A DNA stretch of 64,000 nt from Rhodeus uyekii (taxonomy: Eukaryota; Chordata; Actinopteri; Cypriniformes; Acheilognathidae): positions 2,621,501 through 2,685,500 of the forward strand of contig JAWRVZ010000030.1 in NCBI GenBank assembly GCA_037043235.1. Reading direction: 5' to 3'. How positions within the stretch are numbered: the first letter of the stretch is position 1; each line of letters starts with the position of its first letter. The position numbers and the translations under genes are program-made. The notes under the pieces were generated by a model that saw only the letters and a list, made by a program, of their open reading frames with translations, was not told the origin of the DNA and searched no databases. Below are positions 11,929 through 55,365 of the stretch, one piece after another.

Positions 11929-12163
11929 GGAATCCCGTTTACACCACAGTTGAAAAAAAAAGAAAAACGATTACGTCGAAATAACGACTTAGTATCTCGA
12001 AATCACAAGAAACTCTCAAAATAATGACTTGGTGTCTCAAAATAACGAGATAAGTCATTCTAAAAAAGTTTCTTGTTATTTTGAGATATTGAGTGATTAT
12101 TCTGAGAAAGTTTCTCATTATTTTGAGTCCTTATTTAACTGTGGCGGAAACGGGCTTCCATAC
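11929..12163. repeat. MITE-like inverted-repeat element with GTTTCCGCCAC-type ends
   Basis: The left end (ATGGAATCCCGTTTACACCAC, 11,928-11,948) and right end (GTGGCGGAAACGGGCTTCCA, about 12,142-12,161) are inverted copies with mismatches. The interior contains several short 'tctcaaaataacgag' units on both strands, giving it a foldback character. A partial end copy also sits at 11,849-11,878. No coding capacity. Confidence 0.6.
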
Positions 12164-13112
12164 AATGAAATTAATGCACTGCACAAATTATTTTTGTATT
12201 TCCCTTTAAAAATGCAAAAGTAACCTATTCATTTACATATGTACATAAAAACTTTTAGGACCGATCCTCCACGTCAACCCTAGATCGCAGCCCTTGAACA
12301 GAAACTTAAATTATATTATAACATTACCAAAAGAAAATACCATATTTGATTGTATGTTTGGGAGCAACACTGAGCAAACCTGTGTGGAGAACCATGGAGG
12401 CGAGGCTCTTTCAGTCTCCTAAATGAGACAACCTTTACAAGACAAACAGTTGAGGCCACAACCCAGAAACTGCACACTGGACGCACAGGCAGCCAATTGA
12501 GCCACAAGAGCACGCAGAACGGTCAGACTGAGAACTTAACTATGGCAGAAATGTTGAACTACACACAAAGAAAAGAAATTTGGAAATTCAACCTATTTTG
12601 GTTTGTTTACAATGCATGCTAAGGAGGAATAGCTAGGATCAGTTTCTCTTTATTTCATGTTTGCTTGTGGTTATGCTGCACATTCCTCAAGAAAGGGGGC
12701 GATGTGTGTGGAAAGGACTGTTGTTTGAACAGCCCCATTTGAAAGGCTTCCGACTTATCTGCTGTAGAAATAAAGCTTTGCCACAATTGATTTTTTATTT
12801 GAACAGTTGACGACAAAAAAAAAAAAAAAAAAGTAGAAGGCTGAAGGTCAAGGATGAGACAGCATATAGTTTGTATTTAGCTCAATTTGCCAACGCATCA
12901 AGATCTCAGCAGACACAAGGGTTAGGAAGCACAAACTGAAAAGACAGACATCATCTGAACTATACACCAGGCCTTTCCCTGACCAGGAAGAGAAAGAAAA
13001 CGTCTCAGGGGTTAAACTCAAACATGAAACCAGTTTTCCACCTTGAAACAGACAAGACATGATGAGTGCATCAGATGTGACCAAATACTCAACACATTTT
13101 AACCAACACTCG
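12164..13112. other. Intergenic, nothing recognised
   Basis: No repeat signature or splice-bounded exon was found. A 17-19 base A run lies near 12,815-12,832. This stretch and the next have fewer recognisable transposons than the DNA further left. Confidence 0.4.
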
Positions 13113-13296
13113 CACCGTGTCGACACCGGATGCGATAAAGCGACTGTTGCAAATCTATTGGTTCTTTGTTAAAAGTATCGCGTTGGAAATGGAACCAGGG
13201 ATCCGGTTCAATTTGTTGTCGCACCGCATCCAGCATCACTGATTATAATGGATTCTATTAGCTTGTGTCGCTCGCAACTGGTGTAGACACTGTCAG
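13113..13296. repeat. Short inverted-repeat (MITE-like) element
   Basis: 'cgcaccgtgtcgacaccgga' at the left and 'cgcaactggtgtagacactg' at the right are roughly inverted, with 'ggatgcg' and 'cgcatcc' further inside. The roughly 180-bp foldback layout suggests a non-autonomous DNA transposon. No target duplication was confirmed. Confidence 0.45.
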
Positions 13297-14178
13297 GAAT
13301 AGTGGTGATTTTCCCAAAAGTTGACGTCAGAGTTTGAGGTGTGGGGATAAAAAAAAAAAAAAACTTAAAAATGGTAAATCTTCTAGCAATCATGAGAGGC
13401 AACAGTGTCTGTTTATACAAGTTCTGTATCCTTTGGTTTTTCGTGGGGAATGCGTTCCTTGTGTCCTGTAGATTCAAATAAACCAATTTCAAGAAGTTCA
13501 AAAGGGCACACGGTAAAACATGACTTGGCAACCATAATCATGAAGTTGAAAACGACTTGTGTACACAATTAAATCCCAATGACGAGAGACTGGGATTACG
13601 TGGATTTGAAGGAAGCTTCTGAGTGCTGGGATAAAATAAGCTCATTCAGGTGGATGTGAAATTCATGCTCTGCATTTCTAGAGTGAAAAGATGAGTTCGC
13701 ACCAGCCTAGCCTGTGGTCAGAGGCAGGACTGTGTGAAGAGCTCCGCTCAAAGGATCCGTTCCTGGAAGCGACGCGTTCGCTTTCAACGGTCTCCAACAA
13801 CAAAGTGCATTTGTGAGGGGCTGCAATGCACCAGATCGCTGGTGTAAAAAGATTGGGTGTACCATTCGTGGAAACAGTTTCTTTTTTCTCATTAGAGGAA
13901 TATTCAGTAACAGGGTAATGAACATTTCCCTTACATTTTAAACACACCACTTTTAATTTACAATGAAACTCATGATGTTTTTTTCCCCACAGTCTACCAT
14001 TTAGCATCAGCTTTCCCTGCAAAATCAGTGCAAAAAAAGTCTGCATATCCAGTTTGGGACTAAGCAGGTAGTCATTTTACTGATAGATATTTAATGTGCA
14101 TGTCAGTGGTACTTTAAATCTTCAAAAAAAAGAAAAAAAGTCCAAATGAAATGAGGTTGAGCATAGTACTTGTATAAC

Positions 14179-14184
14179 TTTATT
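14179..14184 (-). terminator. usp10: Candidate distal poly(A) signal of usp10
   Basis: AATAAA on the minus strand (TTTATT on plus), context GAATAAAGTT. It is the second canonical signal I found downstream of the usp10 stop. Confidence 0.4.
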
Positions 14185-14635
14185 CATTGTTGTGCTTTAA
14201 CCTTGGGTCATTTCCTTTCAAAATATAAATGGAACAGAAATTGTATGCAAATGGGGAATGAAGAGAAAACTCGATTCAACTAAATACAATCAGGTATAAT
14301 ATTGATGATGCAAGGTCTCTGAAACAGACGCAAACATGATTGGTTGTTTGTGAGCATCAGGCTTCATCAGGCCGATGAGCCGATCTCGCCTTGTAGCGAC
14401 AAATTAACTGCAATGAGACATTTCTTTGCTACCCATTCTGAGATGATATCCTCAGAACTGCACACTAAGCCTCAACATGCACATCACAGGCTGACTGCTC
14501 GGAGCGGGCTAACGTACAGAATGAGATGCAAACAAGATGTATCGAAACACAGCTCCCCTCTCAAACTTGGCAGGAGTGGCTCAGTACTTGCTGCTCTACT
14601 GACATCGAAAGGCAGTCAGTGGACAGTGGATACAC

Positions 14636-14641
14636 TTTATT
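14636..14641 (-). terminator. usp10: Candidate proximal poly(A) signal of usp10
   Basis: AATAAA on the minus strand in the context GAATAAAGTG, about 1.2 kb past the usp10 stop codon. Confidence 0.4.
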
Positions 14642-15752
14642 CATATGATACAGGAGAAGATCAAACAGAACTAATGAAGGATGGCGAGAGGGGACAAAAA
14701 TAATGTTCATGATGGAGTCTCGGACATCATTGGTTTCCCGTCAGCATGAACGTACACAAAGCCTAAAGAACAAGCGCAATCCCCCAGGGAGCTGATCAAG
14801 GTAACCGCCGCCAAGATTCAAATTGTTGCATTTTTAATACTTTTAAAACTTAAATATCTGCAAGAAATGTGCAAACGACGCACTTCTGCATTTTAATCGA
14901 CCAGTTTTATATTTTTTATAACGTGCACAAAGCTTTTTGTAATCATTTAAATCCTAAAGCGCATTAAAATGGTAAGATATTCATTCTAATCCTACACCCA
15001 AAAATCACACTGAAGGTCAAACAAAGCCAATTTTAGTATTTTTTTTTTGTTAGTTTTGCTTTTTACCATTTCAGCACACTGCAGCACCCTCCCGCTATCA
15101 CCCTCCCCCCCTATGACTCGTGTAAGCATCAGGATTGAGAGGGAAATGGGTGAGAGAAGAGGTTGTTGTGGTGGTGGTGGAGTTGAGTGTCTTGCTTGTC
15201 GACAAACTCCTACATTGAGATCTACACAAATTTCGGAAGCTTGCTGGTGTTGGGCCACTGTGATGCTCTAGCCAAGAACTTATCAGGCTCCACTTAACAG
15301 CTGCAAATTAGGCCGACAACTCTTTGCTAAAAGGCAAAACACTTCATATTTTTTCTATGCCATTTAAAAAAAGTTGATTAAACAAAAAGAGGAAGAAAAA
15401 AAAGAACAATTTTCTCCAGCAGTTCATCAGCCTCGACTGGTTTGAGTTCTTTCAGCAGGGATCCACTCTGGCTGTGAACATGAGGCTGTGAACATAAGCA
15501 GTGATTCACGTCTGTCTCTCCGAACTGGAGCGTTCTGCAGTGCTAACATTTCTCCCCTCGATTTCTCCAGACCCAAGCAAGGCCGTGTGTGGAGGGGGGA
15601 AATCACTATTACAGGAAAGTCTTTAGATACGTCTCATGTCTTTTCCTCTTCCAAAAAAGAAAGAAAGAAACAGTTGGAAAAGCTGGCTCTCTGGAATAGC
15701 AGGGTTGAGGGAGGACAATCGTGAAGTTGGGCAGTGTTCCTGTTGAGACACG

Positions 15753-15830
15753 TGGTTGTGTGTGTGTGTGTGTGCGTGCGTGTGTCTGCATGTAAACGTG
15801 TTTGAATGCATGTGTGTGTGTGTTGTACGA
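15753..15830. repeat. GT microsatellite
   Basis: Interrupted GT repeats (with GCGT variants) beginning about 10 bases downstream of the usp10 stop on the transcript, so within its 3' UTR as a CA repeat in the RNA. Confidence 0.9.
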
Positions 15831-15839
15831 ATATGGTTT

Positions 15840-48935
<33,096 letters not shown>

Positions 48936-49265
48936 GCTCCCGCTGAGATTTCTCCACAATCACAAGATGAATGTTCTCTCGGGGGGAAGAGGGGGAGGTG
49001 AATTTGTAGTACTTGGTATTACCAATAAACACCTACTGTGACATGGTTTCCATTTTGCTATGGTTTGTCATACAGTGGTTTTACTCAGGTTCAGTGCCAC
49101 TACTCCAGCATATCACGCCGTTTCCCCCACCGTCGCCGCCATCTTTATCTCGCGCCTGTGTGTGCGCTACCAGTGGCGAACTCACGCGCGCACCCGTCTC
49201 CGCGAGCTCGTGTGCGTGCGCTGACGTCAGGCCGGGAGGGTGGGCGCGTCAAGATGACGTGCAAA
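48936..49265 (-). promoter_or_regulatory. usp10: Likely usp10 5' UTR and core promoter with YY1-type and CRE-type motifs
   Basis: On the minus strand AAGATGGCGGC at 49,135-49,145 is a consensus YY1 element, usually found just downstream of a start site in the same orientation. TGACGTCA at 49,222-49,229 is a full cAMP-response palindrome, and a GATGACGTG half-site lies near 49,252-49,260. This suggests initiation near 49.15 kb. The exact start site was not determined. Confidence 0.5.
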
Positions 49266-49339
49266 TTCAAACTCACACTGGGTAACTGTGCATCTGATTT
49301 ATCTCATCAATTTGTTATTGAATGATTGCCATTTGTGCT

Positions 49340-49640
49340 TTTATGGACGTCAGTGTGTATTTTTCAAACTATAGATTTATTGTTTTGCGAGTACTTATGA
49401 GTATTTAAATGTTTGAAACCGAAAATAAACCTTATGTGGTTGAAAACACTGAGTAGTTGTGATATATGACAAGCTCTGAGTGTGCCCGTCTCTGAATCGG
49501 CGCCAGATGACACGCAAAAACACGTTTGAATTTAGCAGTTGATGACGTGCAGCACGGACGTTCTAATCACACCGGTGTGATCGTACCCTCCAGGGCACAG
49601 CCAAGACTGATCACACCGGTGTGATCGTACGCGCGAAAGG
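49340..49640. mobile_element. hAT interior fragment related to 21,290-21,520
   Basis: Long near-matches to the hAT element in intron 13: 'gtgtatttttcaaactata', 'agtacttatgagtatttaaa', 'gttgtgatatatgacaa' and 'acacgtttgaatttagca' occur in both places in the same order. No ends were recognised. It sits directly upstream of the usp10 promoter. Confidence 0.7.
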
Positions 49641-49948
49641 GTTAAGGGACGTGCTGCTGCACAGCGGGAGAGACTGCTTTTTCTTTTTGTTCTGATTCTG
49701 ACTCGTGTTTGTTTTCTTATTGTGTGAATTTCGCACACAAGCACTGTGTACCGAGCCTGAGCAGTTATGATAATTGACATCATGTGAGCAACATTCGAAA
49801 TGTGAACTTACACAAAAAAGTTCATCAATCTATGGGTGCGGGTTATATAAAGGTGTGGGTTGTGTCGACGAATTTTTACACAAAACCCGCGGGCTATATG
49901 ATGGTGCCGCTTATCTGTGTCTGCGGGTTATATGCTGGAAAATACGGT
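49641..49948 (-). mobile_element. Tigger-type fragment (CAGTGGAGTTCGG family) upstream of usp10
   Basis: Reverse complement of the left part of copy 1: 'tctgattctgactcgtgttt', 'catcaatctatgggtgcggg' and 'cccgcgggctatatgatgg' correspond to 4,690-4,910. It abuts the hAT fragment with no recognisable spacer. Confidence 0.75.
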
Positions 49949-50171
49949 ATCCTAAGGTGATTAAGGATTTAGAGAAGATATTTTATGACTTTACATGAAG
50001 AATAGAGAAAGTCTATGGAACGGGTTGGAACCGCTAGCATGGAAATTGGTCAGTAAGCTCAATTTTTCACTGCACAATTGTTTCAAATGAAACAACAAAT
50101 ATTTACTATTTAATAAAAACAAAACTGTATTCTATTATACTTGAGATTCGTAAGACAATTGGTTAATTCCA

Positions 50172-50740
50172 ATGGATGTTTGTGATCATATGCTGAATTT
50201 CAACAAAAATTCAGTTAAACCAAGAGAGTTTTCTATTGTTCTTGCTGCAGTTCCAGCGAGTGAGATGTTACTCTTAAAAAACTTGAATTCAGTGGAAATC
50301 AGTAATCTTTGTTGTAACATTTTCACTGGCAATGTTAATGTTTTAAAACTAAAATGTAGCACTAAGTATATAAGAAAGGCTCTTTGTTCTGTGTCTTTTT
50401 TGCGAGAACATTTTGCTTTTCTTTATTTGGTAATGTCTCTTGGGTCAAAGCATGGAAATTGCCATGTGTTTTGTGTTTTTAACAAAATTAAGGAAGTGGC
50501 TAACAAAATACTTCACAGAATTTATACAGTTTTTTTTCTGTTATTTAAGCTTCATATTTCACATACCTGTGAATTTTGTGCATTTGGTGCAAACTATTTG
50601 GCATCTTTTTTCACCATATTTACTTTTCGCCCACTATATAGTAGGGATTTTTTATTATTTTTATTTTTATTATTGAACATTATATTGAACAAAACAGACA
50701 GGCAGCCATTTAAAAAAAAATTACAAAGACCACATTAAAT
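50172..50740 (+). pseudogene. LINE (L1/Tx1-like) ORF2 C-terminal fragment
   Basis: A 188-codon plus-strand frame contains FNKIKEVANKILHRIYTV followed by HTCEFCAFGANYLASFF. This mirrors the segment after the reverse transcriptase in fish L1-type elements (..NK.KEVSFKILHR.YP.....; ..CSFC......HLF). Upstream residues such as STKYIRKAL fit the same region (..NRFIRQ..). It is a truncated relic, not a cellular gene. Confidence 0.65.
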
Positions 50741-50823
50741 AGATTACATTCAACTGTCACATCAAATACTTAAAAAAAAAAAAGAAGAAAAATTGTAGGG
50801 AAGCACCAGGTTTCCTTTCCCTA

Positions 50824-51130
50824 TTAGATTATAAAAGCCAAATTTTCCAATAAGGCATATAAATATATAACCGTGGGACTTTTCATCCCTCTTAAAGACT
50901 CCAAATACAATATAAATTCCTCATGAAAAACCACAAATCGTAGAGGAATTTTGAAAAATGTATGTTTATGAATGTGAAATTTTAACAAAAGCAACAAGTT
51001 ATTTTCAACAATATAAGATACCCTTTTGTCTTTAATAAAAAAAAACACATTGAACGGTTTCCCATGACAATAGTTTATCTTGCATATTTGACATAAATTT
51101 GAATCCCCAACATTAAACCTTACTCTTTTT
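50824..51130 (-). pseudogene. LINE (L1/Tx1-like) ORF2 extreme C-terminal fragment, opposite strand
   Basis: The minus-strand frame reads LLLLLKFHIHKHTFFKIPLR and then FHEEFILYLESL, resembling the end of L1-type ORF2 (L..KF.IHK........F..F..EF..Y..SL). It faces the plus-strand fragment at 50,172-50,740. Confidence 0.55.
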
Positions 51131-51269
51131 CCATATATATATGATTCATAATCTTAACGTGCACTCCTTTACTTTTAGGTTTTATAGGAAATTAAATGTA
51201 ATTGCTCCTAATTTCACACACTTCTTTCTTTTCATAATGACGATTTATTTTCTTTTTACAGGTCCGGGG

Positions 51270-51480
51270 TAACACGTGTGCGGTTTCAGATGCAGCCATA
51301 TTTCAGAACGCAGAGCGCCGTGACGTCATGACGCACCGAGGGTCGTGACGTCACGACGCGCCCGGGAGGTGGAGTCAGAGTCAGACAGGTTACACAGGTG
51401 TGCAGCTGCGCAACCATAACACCACAAAACTGGACGAAACTCAGACAAATAACTACTTATTTCGTTGAGTTTGGTAATAG
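51270..51480 (+). promoter_or_regulatory. marveld3: Putative marveld3 promoter and non-coding first exon
   Basis: GC-rich island in AT-rich DNA with two full TGACGTCA palindromes at 51,321-51,328 and 51,346-51,353, 25 bases apart, then an ACAGGTG E-box near 51,395. A possible donor AATAG|GTAGGC ends at 51,480. The coding exon begins right after an acceptor (52,148-52,149), so an upstream non-coding exon must exist; this is the best candidate. Confidence 0.45.
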
Positions 51481-51879
51481 GTAGGCTCCGGTTTAATTCA
51501 CCGGTTTATTACTCACTTACGAATACGATTTTTGTTAACTAGTACGATTTATTTTGGTGATTTGTTTCAGGAAATTAGATTTGTACGGCAAAACGTTTAC
51601 TTTGCTTTACCTTATAATATGATTAAACTTATTTTTTTTTAGATCAGATATTGAATAAATAAATAACATCACAACCAGTTCAACGCTAATGTACTTATTT
51701 TATTAATTAATTTATCGCTAATGTAACACCGTTTTAATGTAACACTGTTTTAGTTTCATCATCCGGGGACTTCATGCTCACGTGAACGTGCATCAAGTTT
51801 AAAATATGAAATCTGAATATTCCGCGTATCTCCCCAGCTAAGACTCCCACAGCTTTCACCAATGTCTTAAAAACGTTAG

Positions 51880-52135
51880 GTATAACATTTATATACATAA
51901 ACGTAACGTTTGTACAACATTTATAGAACGTTCTTGTAACATTATTAATGATGTGGAGAGAAACGCTCTGAGGAAATTTTTGGGGAACATTCTTATGATG
52001 TTATTTGTATTTGAATGTTAACTCTAACCTTGGAATATTACAAATAAATATTCAAAGAATGTTACATTAGCATTTTATAAACATTGCAAATCACTGTTCC
52101 CGCAACGTTCCCAGAACATTAGTTTGTAAGCTGGG
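51880..52135. repeat. Dispersed repeat with AACGTTC words, upstream of marveld3 coding exon 1
   Basis: Recurrent 'aacgttc', 'agaacattc' and 'gtaacatt' motifs on both strands ('tagaacgttcttgtaac', 'cgcaacgttcccagaac') form an imperfect foldback of a type common in cyprinids. It ends a few bases before the splice acceptor of the first coding exon. Family not named. Confidence 0.45.
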
Positions 52136-52152
52136 TTCTTGTTTCATAGACA

Positions 52153-52361
52153 ATGCCAGAATCAAACCGGCATCATCACACAAGGGACAGGGACTACTCT
52201 AGTCGAGACAGGAGCGATGTAGGGGGACGCGAGCACAGACAGGACAGGAGATACAGAGAGGACAGAAGAACACCTGATGGAGACGACAGATTACAAAGCC
52301 ACAGAGAGAAACAAAGAGACGCGGACACACAGAGGGACACCCGTCCTCACAGTCTGGGAGT
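52153..52361 (+). CDS. marveld3: marveld3 coding exon 1 (charged cytosolic N-terminus)
   Basis: Starts MPESNRHHHTRDRDYSSRDR and is dominated by Arg, Asp, His and Gln. It ends GGAGT|GTGAGA, so the last two bases plus the first base of exon 2 make a Val codon. Retention of the intron would give an immediate stop (GTG TGA). Confidence 0.85.
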
Positions 52362-54053
52362 GTGAGAAATGACTTTGATTGCTCACCTACAAAAATATGT
52401 TCTGAAACTTGCATGCGTTCTGTGACTTATTGCCCTGGTTGTTTTAATATTCTCCACAGGCCCAGTTACACAGAGACTTCATCTTCCTACTATGATGACA
52501 ATCCACCACATCATCATAAAGGGGATCTTTACAACCTAAGATACATTACAACAAGCAGAGGTAAACTCATTCTGAGATTATGTTGGCTTTAAGCAGCTTC
52601 TACAGTAATACCTCGGTTTACGAGTGACTTTGTATACGAGCAAATCAGTGTACGAGCATTGTATCGGAGTGTGAGCAAATCTTTCCCTCGCCCACGTGCA
52701 TTTTTATGTGGAAAAGTCCTAACGCTCAGCATTTTCGCACGCATTTTTACTGGAAATATCCTAACGACTGTCTCTCACAAAGCCCATCACCCCTTCACTC
52801 GTTCATTCTCTCAGCGTCGCTCGGTTTGGTTGCATTATTCACCACAGTGATACTTTTATAAGTGATTTACAGCGGTTTTACCTCGTGTTGTTAACATTAA
52901 TTGTGATCGCTATTGTTCACGTAGTGAAATATATACGTACAGTACAGCATATAGACAATGACCTCAAGATGAGGAAGAAGGGATGAAATTCTCCCTGTAA
53001 GCAGTAAAACCCTCCTCTCGTCTCCTTCACGCCAGCAGCGACGCTACTCAAAGCTAAAATGCGTGTTACAGTAAATTATCAAGTATTTTTAAAGTTTAAT
53101 TGTCAATTATTAATTAGTTTTTATATGAGAGCTTAATGGTGATCATTTTAACTGTAATTAATAGGGTAAAACCCCAAAAATAATAAAAATGGGCATTTAT
53201 GGTCAAGTGGAACGAATCGAGTGATTTTTATTGCATTCTTACGGGGAAAATTATTTTGGTGTACAAGAATTGAGTTACGAGCTCTTGGAACAAATTAAAC
53301 TCCTAAACCGAAGTATTACTGTATTTCCTAACCCATTACTGTAAAAAACAGTGAGAGTATGGTGATTTTTTTGAGTTTTGTTTTGCTGCAGATCACAACT
53401 GAAATTCTCAAATTACTTGTCCAACTTCCACTTTCTCATTCTTTTGAGCAAATTGCAAATGCTTTGATACATTCACGCAGTTGATTATGAACAATTGTCT
53501 GTCATGTTGATCAAGTTCTCTGTTGAATGTCTTACCCCTCAAAACATCTAGTCATTTATTCCTTGCATAAGTCATTTCATGCAAAATGGTTGAACTAGTT
53601 GTCATAAAACTGTCAAGCATGATAATATAGTGTAATTTGTTGACAGACCAACAGTAAAAGAGTAGCTGTCAAAATCATAACCATCATGAAAATCTGACGG
53701 TATGGTAGTATTGACAACATGATTAAGCATCTTGTTTGTGAACAATGACTCAAGGACTTGTCATGCTGAAGCTCTTCAGAAATCATTCTAATATATGCAG
53801 ATTTGCTGCTCAAGAAACGTTGATTATCAATGCTGAAAACAATTGTGCCGTTTCATATTTATGTGAAAATCCTGGTCATTTTTCCAAGTCTTTATAAACA
53901 TAATAAACACTGTTGGGAAAGTTACTTTTAAAAGTAGTGAATTACTATATTGCGGTACTCCCTAAAGTAACTAATTGGATTACTTGGTTACTTTTTATGG
54001 AAAGTAATGTTGTTACATTTACTTTTGCATTGCTTTTTGTCACCTGTGCTTGT

Positions 54054-54090
<37 letters not shown>

Positions 54091-55365
54091 ATAAATAAAA
54101 CAAGCACAGGTGACACAAATTATATAAATATATAAAATAATAGATATATATACAATAAATTTTTTTGTGGAATATATCAAGGCCCTTTTACACCAAAAGT
54201 GAAATGACTCAGGAGAAGAAAGTTTAACAATAAAACTTTAACAATAAAAACTAAAAATGAAATATCATTATTTAACAAAACATGCAGTTTTGCTTAATAG
54301 TTTGCATTTCACTGTTTTTATTCAAATCAAGGAATACTGAATCTGTAAGTGAGATGAGTAAATGCTCACATTTAGTAGAAATAAAATAAGCATCATGTTC
54401 ACACAAACCAGGAGAGCTGTCGCTCAATAAATGGACAAAAGTAACTTAGATATTTTGTTTGTAAATGTAAGTGATTAATCAGATTACTCGACTCGCATTT
54501 TTATGCATTTAGCAGATGCTTTTATCCAAAGCGACTTGCATTGCATTCAAGAAACACATTGACATTCTAATCAGTTCTTGCTTTCCCTGGGAATCGAACC
54601 CATGACCTTGGTGTTGCAAGCTCCAATGCTCTTCTGGTTGAGCTAGAGGAAAGCTTTGGAAAGTTGGTTACCCCAAAGCTGATTATAAATATTTTTACAA
54701 TGTACTGACCCCAAATAGTATTTATGAAACAGAATTAAATGTGCATATGTCCTGTAGGCATCTGTCAGGCCATGGAAATCGCCTTGAGCTTGTTGATTAT
54801 CATCTGTGCTGGAGTGAACCACAGTAACTCGGGCCGGTATCGGGATATCGCCAGCTTGGGCGGTCTGTACGAGTACTATTACGGAGGAGCCAACGCATTC
54901 ACCGGAGCAGAGGCACAGAAGGTCCAGCAACTCGACGACCAGTTCTACCGACTCAAACTGCCCCCTTACGTCTACAGCATGGCATGCGGCGGGGCATTGA
55001 TGCTTTACGCCAGTGCCATGCTGGCCCTCGGGGTGTTTCGCATGCCCTACCGTTTCCCCCCGCTGCTGCTGGCCGAAGCCCTGTTGGACGCGCTCATAGG
55101 TCTTGGTTTCATTCCCGCTCTCGCTTTCTACTTCATAAAGCTGCAGGAGATCTACAGCGACTCCATCTGTAAAGAGAGGGAAGCGATGTACAGCAGCAAA
55201 GGTCACAGAGGATTTGAGTGCAATCTCAACGGGGCAGACGTAGCAGGAGGGTTGTTTGGTGTTCTGGGGATTATTATTTTCCCCATAAGTGCAGTGTTGG
55301 CCATCATAGCCTTCAGACGAGTGCGGAAGATGAAGCAGAGGCCGACAGAAGATGACAACCTCTGA
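52153..55365 (+). CDS. marveld3: MARVEL domain-containing protein 3 (Marveld3), three coding exons
   Basis: Tight-junction-associated tetraspan protein of the occludin/tricellulin/MARVELD3 group; in vertebrates it localises to epithelial junctions and restrains MEKK1-JNK signalling. Coding exons: 52153-52361, 52460-52560 and 54758-55365, with compatible GT-AG phases, giving 305 residues. Residues 1-70 are Arg/Asp/His-rich and probably disordered. The MARVEL domain has membrane segments at about 108-123, 176-197, 206-230 and 266-289; Cys241 and Cys258 lie in the second extracellular loop. The protein is shorter than the roughly 400-residue human form because of its brief N-terminal region. It is tail-to-tail with phlpp2, as in human chromosome 16q22, which supports the name. 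The ATG lies three bases after an acceptor; a coding upstream exon cannot be fully excluded. Confidence 0.92.
52460..52560 (+). CDS. marveld3: marveld3 coding exon 2
   Basis: 101 bases after acceptor TCTCCACAG. Encodes PSYTETSSSYYDDNPPHHHK then GDLYNLRYITTSR, the conserved stretch before the first membrane segment. Donor AGAG|GTAAAC. Confidence 0.88.
52603..53321. mobile_element. Tigger-type MITE, CAGTAATACCTCGGTTTAC family, copy 2 (marveld3 intron 2)
   Basis: The left end CAGTAATACCTCGGTTTACG follows TA; the right end 'cctaaaccgaagtattactg' precedes TA (53,322-53,323). 719 bp, collinear with 42,899-43,595. Starts only about 40 bases after the exon 2 donor. Confidence 0.85.
53322..53905. other. 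marveld3 intron 2, unassigned part
   Basis: No repeat family or exon recognised between the Tigger-type MITE and the next repeat. Confidence 0.45.
53906..54490. repeat. Dispersed repeat ('tgttgggaaagttacttttaaaag' type) with a foldback
   Basis: The block 'gttgggaaagttacttttaa' followed by 'tggattacttggttactttt' is the start of a common fish repeat of unknown class. A later block 'gtgattaatcagattactcg' may be its end. It contains a 22-base perfect hairpin at 54,039-54,114. Confidence 0.5.
54039..54114. repeat. Perfect 22-base hairpin around an AT tract
   Basis: Arm 54,039-54,060 (starts gtcacctgtgcttg) and arm 54,093-54,114 (ends caagcacaggtgac) are perfectly complementary and enclose a 32-base TA-rich loop. 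Confidence 0.9.
54497..54655 (-). repeat. tRNA-derived SINE in marveld3 intron 2
   Basis: Minus-strand A-box region 'ctagctcaaccagaagagc', B-box 'catgggttcgattcccaggg' and the tail 'aagtcgctttggataaaagc'. It lies about 100 bases before the exon 3 acceptor. Confidence 0.88.
54758..55365 (+). CDS. marveld3: marveld3 coding exon 3 (MARVEL domain)
   Basis: Acceptor CCTGTAG, starts GICQAMEIALSLLIIICAGV and carries all four membrane segments; ends RVRKMKQRPTEDDNL and TGA. It is markedly more GC-rich than the flanking DNA. The antisense frame over this exon is a shadow. Confidence 0.95.

Larger units (their letters stand above)
14179..15839 (-). other. usp10: Probable 3' UTR of usp10
   Basis: Sequence downstream of the usp10 stop codon. 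Candidate poly(A) signals on the minus strand (AATAAA) lie at 14,636-14,641 and 14,179-14,184, giving UTRs of about 1.2 or 1.65 kb. Few recognisable transposons occur here. It contains a GT microsatellite just past the stop. No transcript evidence is available, so the end point is inferred. Confidence 0.5.

Noticed and set aside
13678..14046. 122-codon minus-strand frame past usp10
   Set aside because: No family resemblance and no acceptor/donor context; probably chance.
14344..14703. 119-codon plus-strand frame
   Set aside because: No recognisable domain, lies antisense in the probable usp10 3' UTR, and no splice or promoter support.
50172..50738. A 188-codon open frame as a novel gene
   Set aside because: Its residues follow the pattern of the C-terminal part of L1/Tx1-type ORF2, with no promoter or splice support; called a LINE relic.
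54643..55206. 187-codon minus-strand frame opposite marveld3 exon 3
   Set aside because: Shadow of the MARVEL-domain exon; no splice or domain support.
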